Shown in pieces: positions 9,063-18,569 of a stretch of DNA of 64,000 nt. Every line of letters starts with the position of its first letter. Position 1 is the first letter of the stretch. The DNA comes from Desulfobacterales bacterium (lineage in GTDB: Bacteria; Desulfobacterota; Desulfobacteria; Desulfobacterales; JADGBH01): assembly GCA_015231595.1 (NCBI GenBank), contig JADGBH010000012.1, positions 16,142 through 80,141 of the forward strand, given 5' to 3'. The notes below the pieces were generated by a model, which worked only from the letters and a program-made list of their open reading frames with translations, was not told the origin of the DNA and ran no database searches. The position numbers and the translations under genes were made by a program.

Positions 9063-10454
9063 CTATTTAAAATATGTTTTTGCTTCTTCCAGTTTGCTTG
9101 TAATATTATTCTTTATCCATGATTCATCCCACCATTCAATAGGATTTACAAAAGTTTTATTAACTAATACTGAAAAATGAAGATGATCTCCTCCAGCAAG
9201 ACCAGTATCACCTGTTTTTCCTATAATATCTCCTTTTGATACTAACTGGTTTTGGGTAACATTAAACTGGCTTAAATGGGAATAAACACTCATCAAGCCA
9301 AAACCATGATCAATTAAAATAGTTCTTCCATAAATACCAATGGTTTCAAGCATAACAACTTTTCCACTATTAGCCGCTGGAACATCTGATTTAGCTAAAG
9401 AGGCAAGATCAATTCCAAGATGTACTTGCTCATCTATAACTTCTCCTTTATATAGATATTTTCTTGTATCAGCAAAGCTAGCCTTTGGAGCCGCATTAGG
9501 AAGCCTTAGAAATAATCCATCCCAATACATTTTTCTATCAGTTTTTTCAGCAAATTTAGAAATAATTTCTCCATTTTTGATTCTCATATCCCTGTTTACC
9601 ATTAAAAAAATATCTATTAAAGAGGTTGGAGAATTTGGATCAGTTGAAACTTGACCGAATTCAGGCATTTTTTTATTTAAAAAACTATCGGAAATAGGTA
9701 TTCTATCATGTTTGAATTTTTTGTTAATTATGTAGTGATAGAAGCCAGCTTTGGATAAATTACCAGCTAAATCAAAAGCTCGAACAAACATCTCAGTGTC
9801 AGAATCTTGCATATAATTTAATGCAAAAAAGCATATAAATACATCCTCTTTATCAAAATATCCAGAATATCCTGGATAAAAATCACCTCCAACAGAAACT
9901 CCACTTTCCTTACAATCTTCAGAAAGTTTATAAATTATAAGCCCACATCCTCCTTGCCTTACATTATGACTTTTTGAAAAAACCTCAATAATAGGAGGCT
10001 TTGTATCTATTTGTATTTCTTTTTCCCAAAAAGTTTTATTACCTTTAAACCATCCTCTCCAGGAATAATCAGAAATTTCAGCCTTTAATATTGCTTTCCC
10101 ATCAGATATATTTAACTTTTTAGGCTCAAAGATTATCTTAAAAGGCTCATTATTAAGTGTCCCGCCCCTTAATAAATCATGGTATGGATATTCCTGATCC
10201 AAAAGAACTATTTCTTTGCCTTCTTTAACAACCTTTAAAACAAACTTTTTTAAACCGCTTTTGGAATCACTAACTTTGCCAGTAATTTCTTGGGATAATC
10301 CAAAAAAATCTGAAGTCACATCTATAATGATAGAAGGCTTTTCTCCCTCAAACTTTATAAATAAAATAAAGAAGATAGAAGAAATAACAATGAGACTGAC
10401 CCATAAAATAAATTTTGATTTTAAATTTTTTCTTTTTTTAGGCTGTAATAACAT
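9063..10454 (-). CDS. M23 family metallopeptidase (LytM-type), membrane anchored
   Basis: The 463-residue protein has an N-terminal basic stretch and one membrane helix (about residues 15-33), a long beta-rich middle part and a C-terminal M23 domain. The zinc ligands are visible as HLGID and HLHF, with YGRTILIDHGFGLMSVYSHL between them, so the site looks intact. Such enzymes cut peptidoglycan cross-bridges or control amidases. The middle region (about 40-280) repeats a bacterial-Ig-like pattern with GKVSDSKSGLKKFVL and FVRAFDLAGNLSKA. It is the first gene of the minus-strand run and is divergent from kdsA, so a promoter should lie in 10455-10604. A ribosome site GGAAGGG precedes the ATG. Confidence 0.85.
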   Translation of the reverse strand: MLLQPKKRKNLKSKFILWVSLIVISSIFFILFIKFEGEKPSIIIDVTSDFFGLSQEITGKVSDSKSGLKKFVLKVVKEGKEIVLLDQEYPYHDLLRGGTLNNEPFKIIFEPKKLNISDGKAILKAEISDYSWRGWFKGNKTFWEKEIQIDTKPPIIEVFSKSHNVRQGGCGLIIYKLSEDCKESGVSVGGDFYPGYSGYFDKEDVFICFFALNYMQDSDTEMFVRAFDLAGNLSKAGFYHYIINKKFKHDRIPISDSFLNKKMPEFGQVSTDPNSPTSLIDIFLMVNRDMRIKNGEIISKFAEKTDRKMYWDGLFLRLPNAAPKASFADTRKYLYKGEVIDEQVHLGIDLASLAKSDVPAANSGKVVMLETIGIYGRTILIDHGFGLMSVYSHLSQFNVTQNQLVSKGDIIGKTGDTGLAGGDHLHFSVLVNKTFVNPIEWWDESWIKNNITSKLEEAKTYFK

Positions 10455-10619
10455 TTATATTCACCCTTCCTTTTTTGAGTGCAACAAATAGCAATTTAAT
10501 AAAGACTAATCAAGGCAAACTTTTCATTTCTTGACATTTATTGATTAGCAGGTTAATTAATTAATTGATTTTCAAGCTGTGTCAAAAAAAAGAAAATTAT
10601 TAACTTGGGAAATGATTTT

Positions 10620-11432
10620 ATGATAAAAATAAAAAATATATTGATTGGAAAAGGCAATCCACTTGCAATTATTTCTGGCCCATGCGTTATCGAAAATTTT
10701 GAAATAACTTTTGAAATTGCACAATTTTTAAAAAACCTTACAACAGAATTAGAATTGCCTTTTATATTCAAGGCTTCATTTGATAAAGCTAATAGAAGCT
10801 CAATCAGTTCTTATAGGGGCCCTGGCATTATTGAAGGACTTAAAATACTGAAATCAATAAAAGATATTTTAAATATTCCTATAATTTCTGACGTTCACAG
10901 AATAAGTGAAATTGATCCTGCATCTGAAGTTTTAGATGTTATTCAAATACCAGCGTTTTTATGCCGTCAGACGGATATTTTAGTTGCAGCTGGGCAAACA
11001 AAAAAACCTATCAATATAAAAAAAGGCCAATTTATTGCGCCTTGGGATGTTACGAATATTATAGATAAAGTGACTTCAACTGGAAATAAAAATATTGTTA
11101 TTACAGAAAGAGGCTCAATGTTTGGCTATAATAATTTAGTCGTAGATTTTAGAAGTATTAACATAATTCAAAATATCGGATACCCTGTAATTTTTGATGC
11201 TACTCATAGCGTCCAGCTTCCAGGAGGCCAAGGAACATGCTCTGGGGGCCAACGAGAATTTGCGCCAATTTTGGCTCAAGCAGCAGTAGCTGCAGGTGCT
11301 GATGGAATTTTTATGGAAGTACATACTGATCCGGACAAGGCTTTATGTGATGGACCCAATTCTTTAAAGCTTGATGAACTCAAGTCTATTTTAAAAAAAT
11401 TGAAAGCCATAAAGTCTGTAGTCTCGAATTAA
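10620..11432 (+). CDS. kdsA: 3-deoxy-8-phosphooctulonate (Kdo-8-P) synthase
   Basis: KdsA condenses arabinose-5-phosphate with phosphoenolpyruvate to make Kdo-8-phosphate for LPS. The signature blocks are intact: LAIISGPCVIE at the start, FKASFDKANRSS, PAFLCRQTDIL, FDATHSVQLPGG and DGIFMEVHTDP. The product is about 270 residues, normal for the family. The frame extends to a TTG at 10605, but the ATG at 10620 has a GGGA ribosome site at proper distance. It opens the long plus-strand LPS/rpoN block, and kdsC follows after a 149-base spacer. Confidence 0.94.
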   Translation: MIKIKNILIGKGNPLAIISGPCVIENFEITFEIAQFLKNLTTELELPFIFKASFDKANRSSISSYRGPGIIEGLKILKSIKDILNIPIISDVHRISEIDPASEVLDVIQIPAFLCRQTDILVAAGQTKKPINIKKGQFIAPWDVTNIIDKVTSTGNKNIVITERGSMFGYNNLVVDFRSINIIQNIGYPVIFDATHSVQLPGGQGTCSGGQREFAPILAQAAVAAGADGIFMEVHTDPDKALCDGPNSLKLDELKSILKKLKAIKSVVSN

Positions 11433-11455
11433 TTATGTGTAATTTTTTAAACAAC

Positions 11456-11544
11456 AAAAATGACGTATGATTATCATTTTTTAAGTAATAAAATTGTGAT
11501 AACCTTTATTTTAGCCTTAATGCACTGAATAGATCGTCATTTTT
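11456..11544 (+). other. competing inverted repeats in the kdsA-kdsC spacer
   Basis: AAAAATGACG at 11456-11465 can pair with the adjacent TCATTTTT (11474-11481), giving a weak hairpin followed by T, or with the perfect ten-base complement CGTCATTTTT at 11535-11544. The two pairings exclude each other, as in attenuators. There is no coding frame of note between them. Confidence 0.4.
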
Positions 11545-11581
11545 ATTTCCTTTCCAACGTTGATACGAATAAATTGTGATT

Positions 11582-12121
11582 ATGAAACATATTAATAAAG
11601 CAGCAAAACTAAAACAAATAAAACTCTTGCTTTTAGATGTTGATGGGGTCCTAACTAATGGGACGATAATATATGATGATAATGGAGGCGAAATAAAAAC
11701 ATTTAATGTAAGAGATGGATTTGGAATTAGAATGCTTATAAATTCAGGCATTGAAGTTGGAATTGTAACTGGAAGAAAATCAAAAGCCCTGCATCATAGA
11801 TGTAATGATCTTGGGATTACTGATATTTTTGAACATGTCCGCTATAAAGCTTCAATATTAGATATAATCAAAGAAAAAAAGAGTATATTGAAGTCTGAAA
11901 TCGCATTTATTGGAGATGATATTCCTGATATTTCAATAATGAAAGAAGTTGGATTTTCAGCTGTCCCATTTGATGGAGATCCATTGGTTAAAACCTATGC
12001 CGATTGGATTATTGATAAAAATGGAGGTGACGGGGTAGTGAGGGAATTTTCTGAAGCGGTATTAAAAGCAAAGGGATTATGGGAAGAAATAATTACTAAA
12101 CTAATAACAAATACAGAGTAA
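11582..12121 (+). CDS. kdsC: 3-deoxy-D-manno-octulosonate 8-phosphate phosphatase
   Basis: This is a HAD-superfamily phosphatase that removes phosphate from Kdo-8-P, the step after KdsA. It has the nucleophile motif DVDGVLTNG, then NVRDGFGIRML, motif II in VTGRKSKAL, and the motif III/IV region IAFIGDDIPDI. The 179-residue length is that of stand-alone KdsC without a cap domain. The ATG at 11582 is preferred over a GTG six bases upstream. lptC starts six bases after its stop, matching the kdsC-lptC-lptA-lptB order of many Gram-negatives. Confidence 0.93.
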   Translation: MKHINKAAKLKQIKLLLLDVDGVLTNGTIIYDDNGGEIKTFNVRDGFGIRMLINSGIEVGIVTGRKSKALHHRCNDLGITDIFEHVRYKASILDIIKEKKSILKSEIAFIGDDIPDISIMKEVGFSAVPFDGDPLVKTYADWIIDKNGGDGVVREFSEAVLKAKGLWEEIITKLITNTE

Positions 12122-12127
12122 CTTATA

Positions 12128-12703
12128 ATGAATAAGAATAGAAAAATAATTAAAGGTTTATTATATTTTTTAATGCTTATTGCTTCAGGATTTTTATTAT
12201 ACACATTTGCTTTTTATCATCCTAAATATCAACCAAAGGACGTTATTACTACAACAAAAGATGAAAATATTTATATTACAATTGATAATCTTCATCAAGT
12301 AGCTGTCAAAGATGGTGTGAAAGAATGGGTACTTGATGCTGCTTCAGCTCAATTAATTGAAAACTCAACCAAAGAAACATTACTTAATAAAATATCTGTT
12401 ACTTTTTATGTTGATAATAATAAAGAATTATATTTAACTGCTGAACATGGAAAATTAAATGTTGAATCTAAAGATATTGAAGTCTATGGTAAAGTAATAG
12501 TAAAAAATGAAACCTTCAGCTTAAACGCTGAAAAAATAAATTATATCTATAGTACAAAAATAATTTATTCTAATCTTCCTGTAGCAATTTCTGGAGATAG
12601 TTTAAATATTAGAGGAGATTCAATGATATTTGATTTAAAAAGCAATAAAACTTTTTTAGAAGGAAAAGTAGATGGAGTTATTCTTTCAGAAATCAATCTT
12701 TAA
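12128..12703 (+). CDS. lptC: LPS export protein LptC
   Basis: LptC is the single-pass inner-membrane member of the Lpt bridge that receives LPS from LptB2FG and passes it to LptA. The 191-residue protein has one membrane helix (about residues 9-28, KGLLYFLMLIASGFLLYTFA) and then a periplasmic beta-rich OstA-like fold (YGKVIVKNETFSLNAEKINY). Primary sequence is weakly conserved in this family, so position between kdsC and lptA carries much of the assignment. It overlaps lptA by 32 bases. Confidence 0.85.
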   Translation: MNKNRKIIKGLLYFLMLIASGFLLYTFAFYHPKYQPKDVITTTKDENIYITIDNLHQVAVKDGVKEWVLDAASAQLIENSTKETLLNKISVTFYVDNNKELYLTAEHGKLNVESKDIEVYGKVIVKNETFSLNAEKINYIYSTKIIYSNLPVAISGDSLNIRGDSMIFDLKSNKTFLEGKVDGVILSEINL

Positions 12704-13286
12704 TAAAAAAAATTTAGTTATATTTTTTGTTTTATTTTTATATACGTACATTATGTGTCCTATCATTTTTGCACAAAATATAACTGTTCCTGCAAATCCA
12801 CCCATTAAATCCGATAAAAAAAATCAGGATACAACCTTTAGTAAGAAAATATCCGATGGATCAACTAATAAAAATATTTATATATCAGCGGATAAGCTTG
12901 TTACAGATCTTAATTCTAAAGTAGCTGAATTTACTGGAAATGTAAAAGCCTCCCAAGAAAATACAACTATAGTTGCCGATAAGATGACTATATACTATTC
13001 CAATGATCCTACAAAAAAACAAAATAGCAATGAAGATTCAATAAAAAGAATAGAAATAATTGGAAAGGTAAAAATCTCATTTGACAATACAGTTGCGACT
13101 TCAGACAAAGCTGTTTATATAGCTGAGACTAAGGTGTTTGAGCTGACTGGGCCTAATTCAAAGGTAACAAATGGAAACAATTATATTACCGGAGAGAAAA
13201 TTTCTCTTTATAGAACAGATGGAAAAGTCATAGTAGAAAAAAAGGTTGAAGCCGTTTTAAATTCCGTAGAAACTAGTTTAAATTAA
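12672..13286 (+). CDS. lptA: LPS transport periplasmic protein LptA
   Basis: The 204-residue product has a signal peptide (hydrophobic about residues 14-34, ending before QNITVP) and an OstA/LptA domain with the repeated beta pattern ISADKLVTDLNSKVAEFTGN and ITGEKISLYRTDGKVIVEKK. LptA forms the periplasmic bridge for LPS transport. It starts inside the end of lptC with a fair ribosome site (AAGGAAAAG), and lptB begins at the base after its stop codon, so the three genes are translated together. Confidence 0.88.
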   Translation: MELFFQKSIFNKKNLVIFFVLFLYTYIMCPIIFAQNITVPANPPIKSDKKNQDTTFSKKISDGSTNKNIYISADKLVTDLNSKVAEFTGNVKASQENTTIVADKMTIYYSNDPTKKQNSNEDSIKRIEIIGKVKISFDNTVATSDKAVYIAETKVFELTGPNSKVTNGNNYITGEKISLYRTDGKVIVEKKVEAVLNSVETSLN

Positions 13287-14009
13287 ATGCCTAAACTTTA
13301 TATTGAAAATTTAGTTAAAATTTATAAAAAACGATGGGTAGTAAATAAAGTAAGCCTTAACATTAAAAGCGGAGAGGTAGTAGGTTTACTTGGCCCTAAT
13401 GGCGCTGGCAAAACTACTACTTTCTATATGGTAGTAGGAATGGTCAAACCTAACGAGGGCAGAGTATTGATTGACAATGAAGATATAACTACTCTTCCCA
13501 TGTACCTTAGGGCTCGAAAAGGTATTGGGTATCTTCCTCAAGAAGCCTCGATATTCAGGAAATTAACAGTTAAACAGAATATAATGGCTATACTTGAAAC
13601 CCTTGATATTCCAAAATCTGAACAAGAAGATAGATCTTACAGTTTGCTGAATGAGCTTGGAATAAATCATCTTTCTGACCAAAAAGCTTATGTTCTTTCA
13701 GGAGGAGAAAGACGACGTTTAGAAATATCAAGAGCTCTCGCTACAAATCCTTCTTTCATTTTATTAGATGAGCCTTTTGCCGGAGTTGATCCCCTTGCAG
13801 TAATTGATATAAGAAAAATAATCGGCCATCTAACAAGCAAGGGCATTGGAGTATTAATATCTGACCACAACGTTCGAGAAACATTAGGTGTTTGCGATAA
13901 TGCTTATATTTTAAATAATGGCGTTGTGATTGAATACGGACCTCCTGAAAAAATTACAAACAGCGAAACCGCGAGGAGATTCTATTTAGGTGAAAATTTT
14001 AAATTGTAA
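13287..14009 (+). CDS. lptB: LPS export ABC transporter ATPase LptB
   Basis: The 240-residue ATPase drives LPS extraction from the inner membrane with LptF and LptG, which are not in this window. Walker A is [10 protein letters not shown], the signature is [15 protein letters not shown], Walker B is [13 protein letters not shown], and the switch His is in [10 protein letters not shown]. The long signature with ERRR is typical of LptB. It directly abuts lptA and is followed by rpoN, the order found in many proteobacteria. Confidence 0.95.
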   Translation: MPKLYIENLVKIYKKRWVVNKVSLNIKSGEVVGLLGPNGAGKTTTFYMVVGMVKPNEGRVLIDNEDITTLPMYLRARKGIGYLPQEASIFRKLTVKQNIMAILETLDIPKSEQEDRSYSLLNELGINHLSDQKAYVLSGGERRRLEISRALATNPSFILLDEPFAGVDPLAVIDIRKIIGHLTSKGIGVLISDHNVRETLGVCDNAYILNNGVVIEYGPPEKITNSETARRFYLGENFKL

Positions 14010-14032
14010 CCAAAAAATAGGATTAATGTAAA

Positions 14033-15532
14033 ATGGCTTTAGAATTAAGGCAACAACTTAAATTAACGCAGCAATTAACCATGACTCCTCAACTGCAGAT
14101 GGCAATAAAGCTTTTGCAGCTTTCTACACTTGAACTTTCCACTAAAATTCAACAAGAACTTCAGGAAAATCCAGCTTTAGAAGAAATTCCGGAGATAAAA
14201 GATGATTCTTTTATGGAAAAAAATGAATCGTCTGAGGAATCATTATACCCTGAAACATCTCTATATAATGAAACAAATGATGAATCCTTTCGTCAAGAAA
14301 TTCCTTCTGACTTTAAAGAATTACCAATAGAAAAGGTCCCTAATGCTGAAATAGATTGGAACAATTATTTTGAAGATCATTATTCCAATGGGAGATATAA
14401 TTTTGAGTCTGAAGAAAAAGACGCTCCTAAATATGAGGCATTTATTGCTAAAAAAGAATCTTTACAGGATCACTTATTATGGCAATTATCAATGGCCGAC
14501 CTTCCAGAGCAAGAAGAAATTATTGGAAGTGGCATAATTGGTAATATTGACAAAGACGGATATTTAGATGCAAATATTGAAGAAATATCAAAACTATGCA
14601 ACGCTGATCAAAAAAATGTAGAAAAAGTCCTTTCATTAATCCAAACTTTTGACCCAATAGGAGTTGGAGCTCGTAACTTAACTGAATGCCTTCTTATTCA
14701 AATAAAATATTTGAATTTAGATAATCCAATTATAAAAGATATAATTCAAAATCATATTAAACATCTAGAAAATAAAAATTATAACGCAATCGCAAAGAGC
14801 CTTAAATCTAAAGTAGAAGACGTTATCGTAGCAGTAAAAATTATAAGAGGTTTGGAACCAAAACCAGGCAGAACATTTAGCGACTACGAACCCCATTATA
14901 TTAATCCAGATATTTACGTTTACAATATTGAAGAAAAATTTATTATAGTTTTAAATGATAGCGGAATGCCAAAATTACGAGTTAGCGACTACCTAAAAAA
15001 TGTTATCAAAAATGGTAATAACAAAGTTAATGAAAATGCAAAAGAGTACATCCAAGAAAAATTAAGCTCTGCTTCGTGGCTCATTAGAAGTATAGAACAA
15101 CGAAAAAAAACCATATACAAAGTAATGGAAAGCATCGTTAAATTTCAAAAAAATTTTTTTGAAAAAGGTATAGATTATCTGAATCCAATGATATTAAAAG
15201 ACGTAGCTCAAGATATAAACATGCATGAATCAACAATTAGCAGAGTAACTTCAAACAAATATGTTTATACTCCACAAGGCATTTTTGAATTGAAATTTTT
15301 TTTTAATAGTTCTATTAATCGAAGCTCAGGAGGAGATGCTTTATCATCAATGAGCGTTCAAGAAAAAATAAAAAAAATTATTGAAGGAGAACAGCCTAAT
15401 AGACCTTATAGTGACGAAAAAATAGCAGCTATTTTAAACCAAGAAGAAAAAATTGAAATTGCGCGTAGAACTGTAGCCAAGTATAGAGAAATGATGGGAA
15501 TTCTTCCATCAAATAAACGTAAACAAGTTTAG
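14033..15532 (+). CDS. rpoN: RNA polymerase sigma-54 factor
   Basis: The 499-residue protein has all three sigma-54 regions. Region I is Gln- and Leu-rich (KLTQQLTMTPQLQMAIKLLQ). A variable acidic stretch covers about residues 55-130. The core-binding and helix-turn-helix regions follow, ending in the RpoN box ARRTVAKYREMMGILPS near the C-terminus. It recognises -24/-12 promoters, one of which is seen upstream of pilA at 3348-3363, and works with activators such as the PilR encoded at 3527. It sits between lptB and hpf as in many Gram-negatives. Confidence 0.96.
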   Translation: MALELRQQLKLTQQLTMTPQLQMAIKLLQLSTLELSTKIQQELQENPALEEIPEIKDDSFMEKNESSEESLYPETSLYNETNDESFRQEIPSDFKELPIEKVPNAEIDWNNYFEDHYSNGRYNFESEEKDAPKYEAFIAKKESLQDHLLWQLSMADLPEQEEIIGSGIIGNIDKDGYLDANIEEISKLCNADQKNVEKVLSLIQTFDPIGVGARNLTECLLIQIKYLNLDNPIIKDIIQNHIKHLENKNYNAIAKSLKSKVEDVIVAVKIIRGLEPKPGRTFSDYEPHYINPDIYVYNIEEKFIIVLNDSGMPKLRVSDYLKNVIKNGNNKVNENAKEYIQEKLSSASWLIRSIEQRKKTIYKVMESIVKFQKNFFEKGIDYLNPMILKDVAQDINMHESTISRVTSNKYVYTPQGIFELKFFFNSSINRSSGGDALSSMSVQEKIKKIIEGEQPNRPYSDEKIAAILNQEEKIEIARRTVAKYREMMGILPSNKRKQV

Positions 15533-15545
15533 GGAGGGATTGAAA

Positions 15546-16079
15546 ATGAATACATCTGTAACATTTAAAAACATTGAACCGTCCGATCACTTAAAATCTT
15601 ATGTTCAAGACAAATTGAATAGATTTGATAAATTGCTTGATTATCATGCTGAAGCAAATGTTTTTCTTTCAATTGAAAAATTTAGGCATATCGCAGAAAT
15701 AAACTTAATCGGAGATAGGCTAAATATTAATTGTAAAGAAGAAACGACAGAAAATATGTATTCAGCCATTGACATAGCTTTAAACAAACTGGAAAAACAA
15801 ATTAAAAAGAGTAAACAAAAGGTTCGAAATCGAAGAGGTGCATCAAAAACAAAAGAAATAGGGACATTAGGCAATATAGAAGCTGAGAGTGAAGAATTTG
15901 ATGAAGAAATTATAGTCGAAGATATTGTATACAAACCAATGGATATTGAAGAAGCTGTCATGCAAATGGGTATTAGAGAAGATGATTTTTTTGTTTTTAC
16001 AAATTCCAAAACTGATAGAGTTAATGTGCTTTATCATCGTAATGATGGAAAATATGGATTAATTCAGCCTCGTAGTTAG
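15546..16079 (+). CDS. hpf: ribosome hibernation promoting factor, long form
   Basis: The protein has the N-terminal ribosome-binding domain (about residues 1-95) and a C-terminal dimerisation domain (about 125-177, DIVYKPMDIEEAVMQMG and FTNSKTDRVNVLYHRNDGKY), so it is the long type that makes 100S dimers by itself. The two are joined by a charged acidic linker. The ATG at 15546 is chosen because a strong GGGAGGG site lies eight bases upstream; the frame also has a TTG at 15540. It follows rpoN by 13 bases and should be co-expressed with it. Confidence 0.92.
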   Translation: MNTSVTFKNIEPSDHLKSYVQDKLNRFDKLLDYHAEANVFLSIEKFRHIAEINLIGDRLNINCKEETTENMYSAIDIALNKLEKQIKKSKQKVRNRRGASKTKEIGTLGNIEAESEEFDEEIIVEDIVYKPMDIEEAVMQMGIREDDFFVFTNSKTDRVNVLYHRNDGKYGLIQPRS

Positions 16080-16121
16080 AAAATTAAGTTCTAATTACTT
16101 TTAGTGCTTGTGGAGAGTTTT

Positions 16122-16580
16122 ATGAAAATACTTGATTTTTTAAAAAAAGAAGCGATAATCTCTGATTTAAAGGCAAAAGATAAAAAGAGTACATTGGAAG
16201 AGATGTCTGTGCCTATTTCAAACCTTTCAGGGATTCCTCATAATAAGATAGTTAGGGTCCTTATGGAAAGAGAACAACTTGGCAGCACTGGTATCGAAGG
16301 CGGTATTGGAATTCCCCATGGCAAAATGGAATCAATTGATTCAATTATTATGTCTTTTGGCATAAATAGAAAAGGCATTGATTTTGACTCGATTGACGGA
16401 CTGCCCTCTCATATTTTTTGTTTAATTTTGGCACCAGAAAGTTCAACTGGGCCTCATCTAAAACTTCTTTCTCAGGTTTCTAAAATTTTACGATCAGATG
16501 ATTTTAAAGAAACCCTTATAAATTCCAATGATGAAGAAGAACTTTTTTCTATAATAAAGTCAGTAGATGAAGAATTTTAA
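16122..16580 (+). CDS. ptsN: PTS system nitrogen regulatory protein EIIA(Ntr)
   Basis: This is a PTS EIIA type-2 domain of about 152 residues. The phosphorylated His lies in GIGIPHGKMESIDS, and the surrounding LMEREQLGSTGIEGG block is typical. In the nitrogen PTS it takes phosphate from NPr and regulates other proteins rather than carrying sugar. The ATG at 16122 follows GGAGAG at good distance and is preferred over the GTG at 16104. It lies in the conserved rpoN-hpf-ptsN-rapZ order and overlaps rapZ by 14 bases. Confidence 0.92.
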   Translation: MKILDFLKKEAIISDLKAKDKKSTLEEMSVPISNLSGIPHNKIVRVLMEREQLGSTGIEGGIGIPHGKMESIDSIIMSFGINRKGIDFDSIDGLPSHIFCLILAPESSTGPHLKLLSQVSKILRSDDFKETLINSNDEEELFSIIKSVDEEF

Positions 16581-17469
16581 AATATTAATTATAACAGGAT
16601 TATCCGGTTCTGGGAAAGGCATCTCTGTCGAAGCATTGGAAGATGTAGGATTCTATTGCGTAGAAAATATGCCTGTAGCGCTTCTTCCTAAATTTTTGGA
16701 ACTCCCACTTGAAAGTGCTTCTAAAATTAAAGGTTTTGCATTTGTAATGGACCTTCGGGAAAAAAGCTTTCTTGCTGAATACGCCAACATTTTGGAGTCT
16801 TTAAAAAAAAAGGGCTATAACATTGATATCCTTTTTTTAGAAGCTGATGAAGAGGTTTTACTAAGGCGTTACAGTGAAACACGAAGACAGCATCCACTTT
16901 CCCAAAGCAACAATGAATCAAACATAAGACTATTAGATGTAATACGACAAGAAAAAATACAACTACAAGGTTTAAGACAAATAGCAGATAAAATAATAAA
17001 TACATCAAATTTTACTGTACATCAATTTAAAGACTTTATCACAAAAATAGCATTAAATATTGAATCTAATAAAAAAATGAGGGTATATGTTTTATCCTTT
17101 GGATATAAATATGGAATTCCTCATGATGCAGATTTAATAATTGATGTTAGATTTTTAAAAAATCCTTATTTTATTTCTGAACTTAAGGAACTTACAGGAG
17201 AAACTGCGCCTGTAAAAAATTATGTATTAAATAATGAATTAACAAAGGAATTTTTAAAAAAATACATTGACCTTCTTGAATTTTTAATTCCTCAGTATGA
17301 AAAAGAAGGAAAATCTTATTTAACTATTGCTACAGGATGTACAGGTGGGCAGCATCGCTCAGTTGTAATAGCTTCTGAAATTGTAAATTATTTTAAAAAT
17401 AAAGGAAAAATTTTTGAGCTTATTCATAGAGATATAGCTCAATATAAAATTTTTGACAATTCTCACTAA
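16567..17469 (+). CDS. rapZ: RNase adapter protein RapZ
   Basis: The 300-residue protein begins with the P-loop GLSGSGKG and ends with the conserved GCTGGQHRSVVIA block of RapZ (formerly YvcJ). In enterobacteria RapZ binds small RNAs and controls glucosamine-6-phosphate synthase; in other bacteria it is known mainly as a nucleotide-binding protein. There is no ribosome site of note before its ATG, which overlaps the ptsN end, so translation is probably coupled. No npr gene follows; gap begins 17 bases later. Confidence 0.92.
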   Translation: MKNFKILIITGLSGSGKGISVEALEDVGFYCVENMPVALLPKFLELPLESASKIKGFAFVMDLREKSFLAEYANILESLKKKGYNIDILFLEADEEVLLRRYSETRRQHPLSQSNNESNIRLLDVIRQEKIQLQGLRQIADKIINTSNFTVHQFKDFITKIALNIESNKKMRVYVLSFGYKYGIPHDADLIIDVRFLKNPYFISELKELTGETAPVKNYVLNNELTKEFLKKYIDLLEFLIPQYEKEGKSYLTIATGCTGGQHRSVVIASEIVNYFKNKGKIFELIHRDIAQYKIFDNSH

Positions 17470-17486
17470 AATTAAGGAGGAGTACA

Positions 17487-18494
17487 ATGACAGCAAAATT
17501 AGGAATCAACGGATTAGGAAGAATCGGAAGACTTGTTTTCAGATTAGCTTTAGACAATCCAAATATTGAAGTAGTAGCTTTTAATGACCTTGCCAATCCT
17601 AAAACTCTAGCGCATTTATTAATGTATGATTCAGTTCATGGACGGCTTAATAAAAAAGTAGAAGTAAATAATGATGGCATCGTAGTAGATGGAAAGCAAA
17701 TAGCTGTTACGTCTATAAAAGAACCTGAAAAAATTCCATGGACAAAATACGGAGTAAATATAGTTGCAGAATGTACAGGTAGATTTAGAGATAAAGCCAC
17801 AGCCTCAAAACATATTGAGGCTGGTGCAAAAAAAGTAATAATATCTGCTCCGGCTACTGAACCGGATATTACGATTGTAATGGGTGTTAATTCTGACAAA
17901 TATGATCCTCAAAAACATCACATTATTTCAAATGCTTCCTGCACAACAAACTGTCTTGCACCAGTTGCAAAAGTAATACACGAAACTTTTGGAGGCATAG
18001 AAAGAGGTCTTATGACCACTATTCATTCTTATACTGGTGACCAAAGACTTCTTGATTTTGATCATAAAGATTTAAGAAGAGCAAGAGCTGCTGCACTTTC
18101 AATGATTCCGACAACTACAGGAGCAGCAAGAGCTGTTGCCCAAGTAATTCCAGAACTTAAAGGAAAACTTAATGGACTTGCCATAAGAGTACCTACACCC
18201 AATGTATCAATCGTTGATATTGTTGTTAATGTTAAAAAAACAGGCATGACTGCTGAAGACGTAAATGCCGCTTTAAAAAACGCTTCTGAAGGAGCTTTAT
18301 CAGGAATATTAGGATATAGTGATATACCTCTCGTGTCTTCCGACTTTAATGGCTCAAGACTCTCTTCGATCGTTGATGCTGAATTGACCCATGTAATTGA
18401 TAATATGGTAAAAGTTATGTCATGGTATGATAATGAAATGGGATATTCCCAAAGAATGGTTGACCTTGCGGTATTAATTGGTTCAAAGCTATAA
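17487..18494 (+). CDS. gap: glyceraldehyde-3-phosphate dehydrogenase
   Basis: The 335-residue enzyme oxidises glyceraldehyde-3-phosphate with NAD. The NAD-binding start LGINGLGRIGRLVFR, the catalytic cysteine box SNASCTTNCLAP and the C-terminal WYDNEMGYSQR are all intact. A very strong ribosome site (AAGGAGGAG) precedes the ATG, consistent with high expression. It is followed by tpiA, giving a two-gene glycolytic unit after the rpoN block. Confidence 0.97.
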   Translation: MTAKLGINGLGRIGRLVFRLALDNPNIEVVAFNDLANPKTLAHLLMYDSVHGRLNKKVEVNNDGIVVDGKQIAVTSIKEPEKIPWTKYGVNIVAECTGRFRDKATASKHIEAGAKKVIISAPATEPDITIVMGVNSDKYDPQKHHIISNASCTTNCLAPVAKVIHETFGGIERGLMTTIHSYTGDQRLLDFDHKDLRRARAAALSMIPTTTGAARAVAQVIPELKGKLNGLAIRVPTPNVSIVDIVVNVKKTGMTAEDVNAALKNASEGALSGILGYSDIPLVSSDFNGSRLSSIVDAELTHVIDNMVKVMSWYDNEMGYSQRMVDLAVLIGSKL

Positions 18495-18514
18495 AAATGA
18501 TATTTAGATATTCG

Positions 18515-18535
18515 TCCTGCCCTGTGCTGGCAGGA
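18515..18535 (+). repeat. short hairpin between gap and tpiA
   Basis: TCCTGCC and GGCAGGA form a perfect seven-base stem with a seven-base loop. No T-run follows, so it is more likely an RNA-stabilising or processing hairpin than a terminator. It is more G+C-rich than its surroundings. Confidence 0.5.
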
Positions 18536-18569
18536 TGGATATAACCATTTTTAAGGGAGATTTATTAAA

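Noticed and set aside
10531..10559. TTGACA-17-TAATTA as a kdsA promoter
   Set aside because: The -35 is perfect, but the -10 matches the consensus poorly, so I did not list it as a feature.
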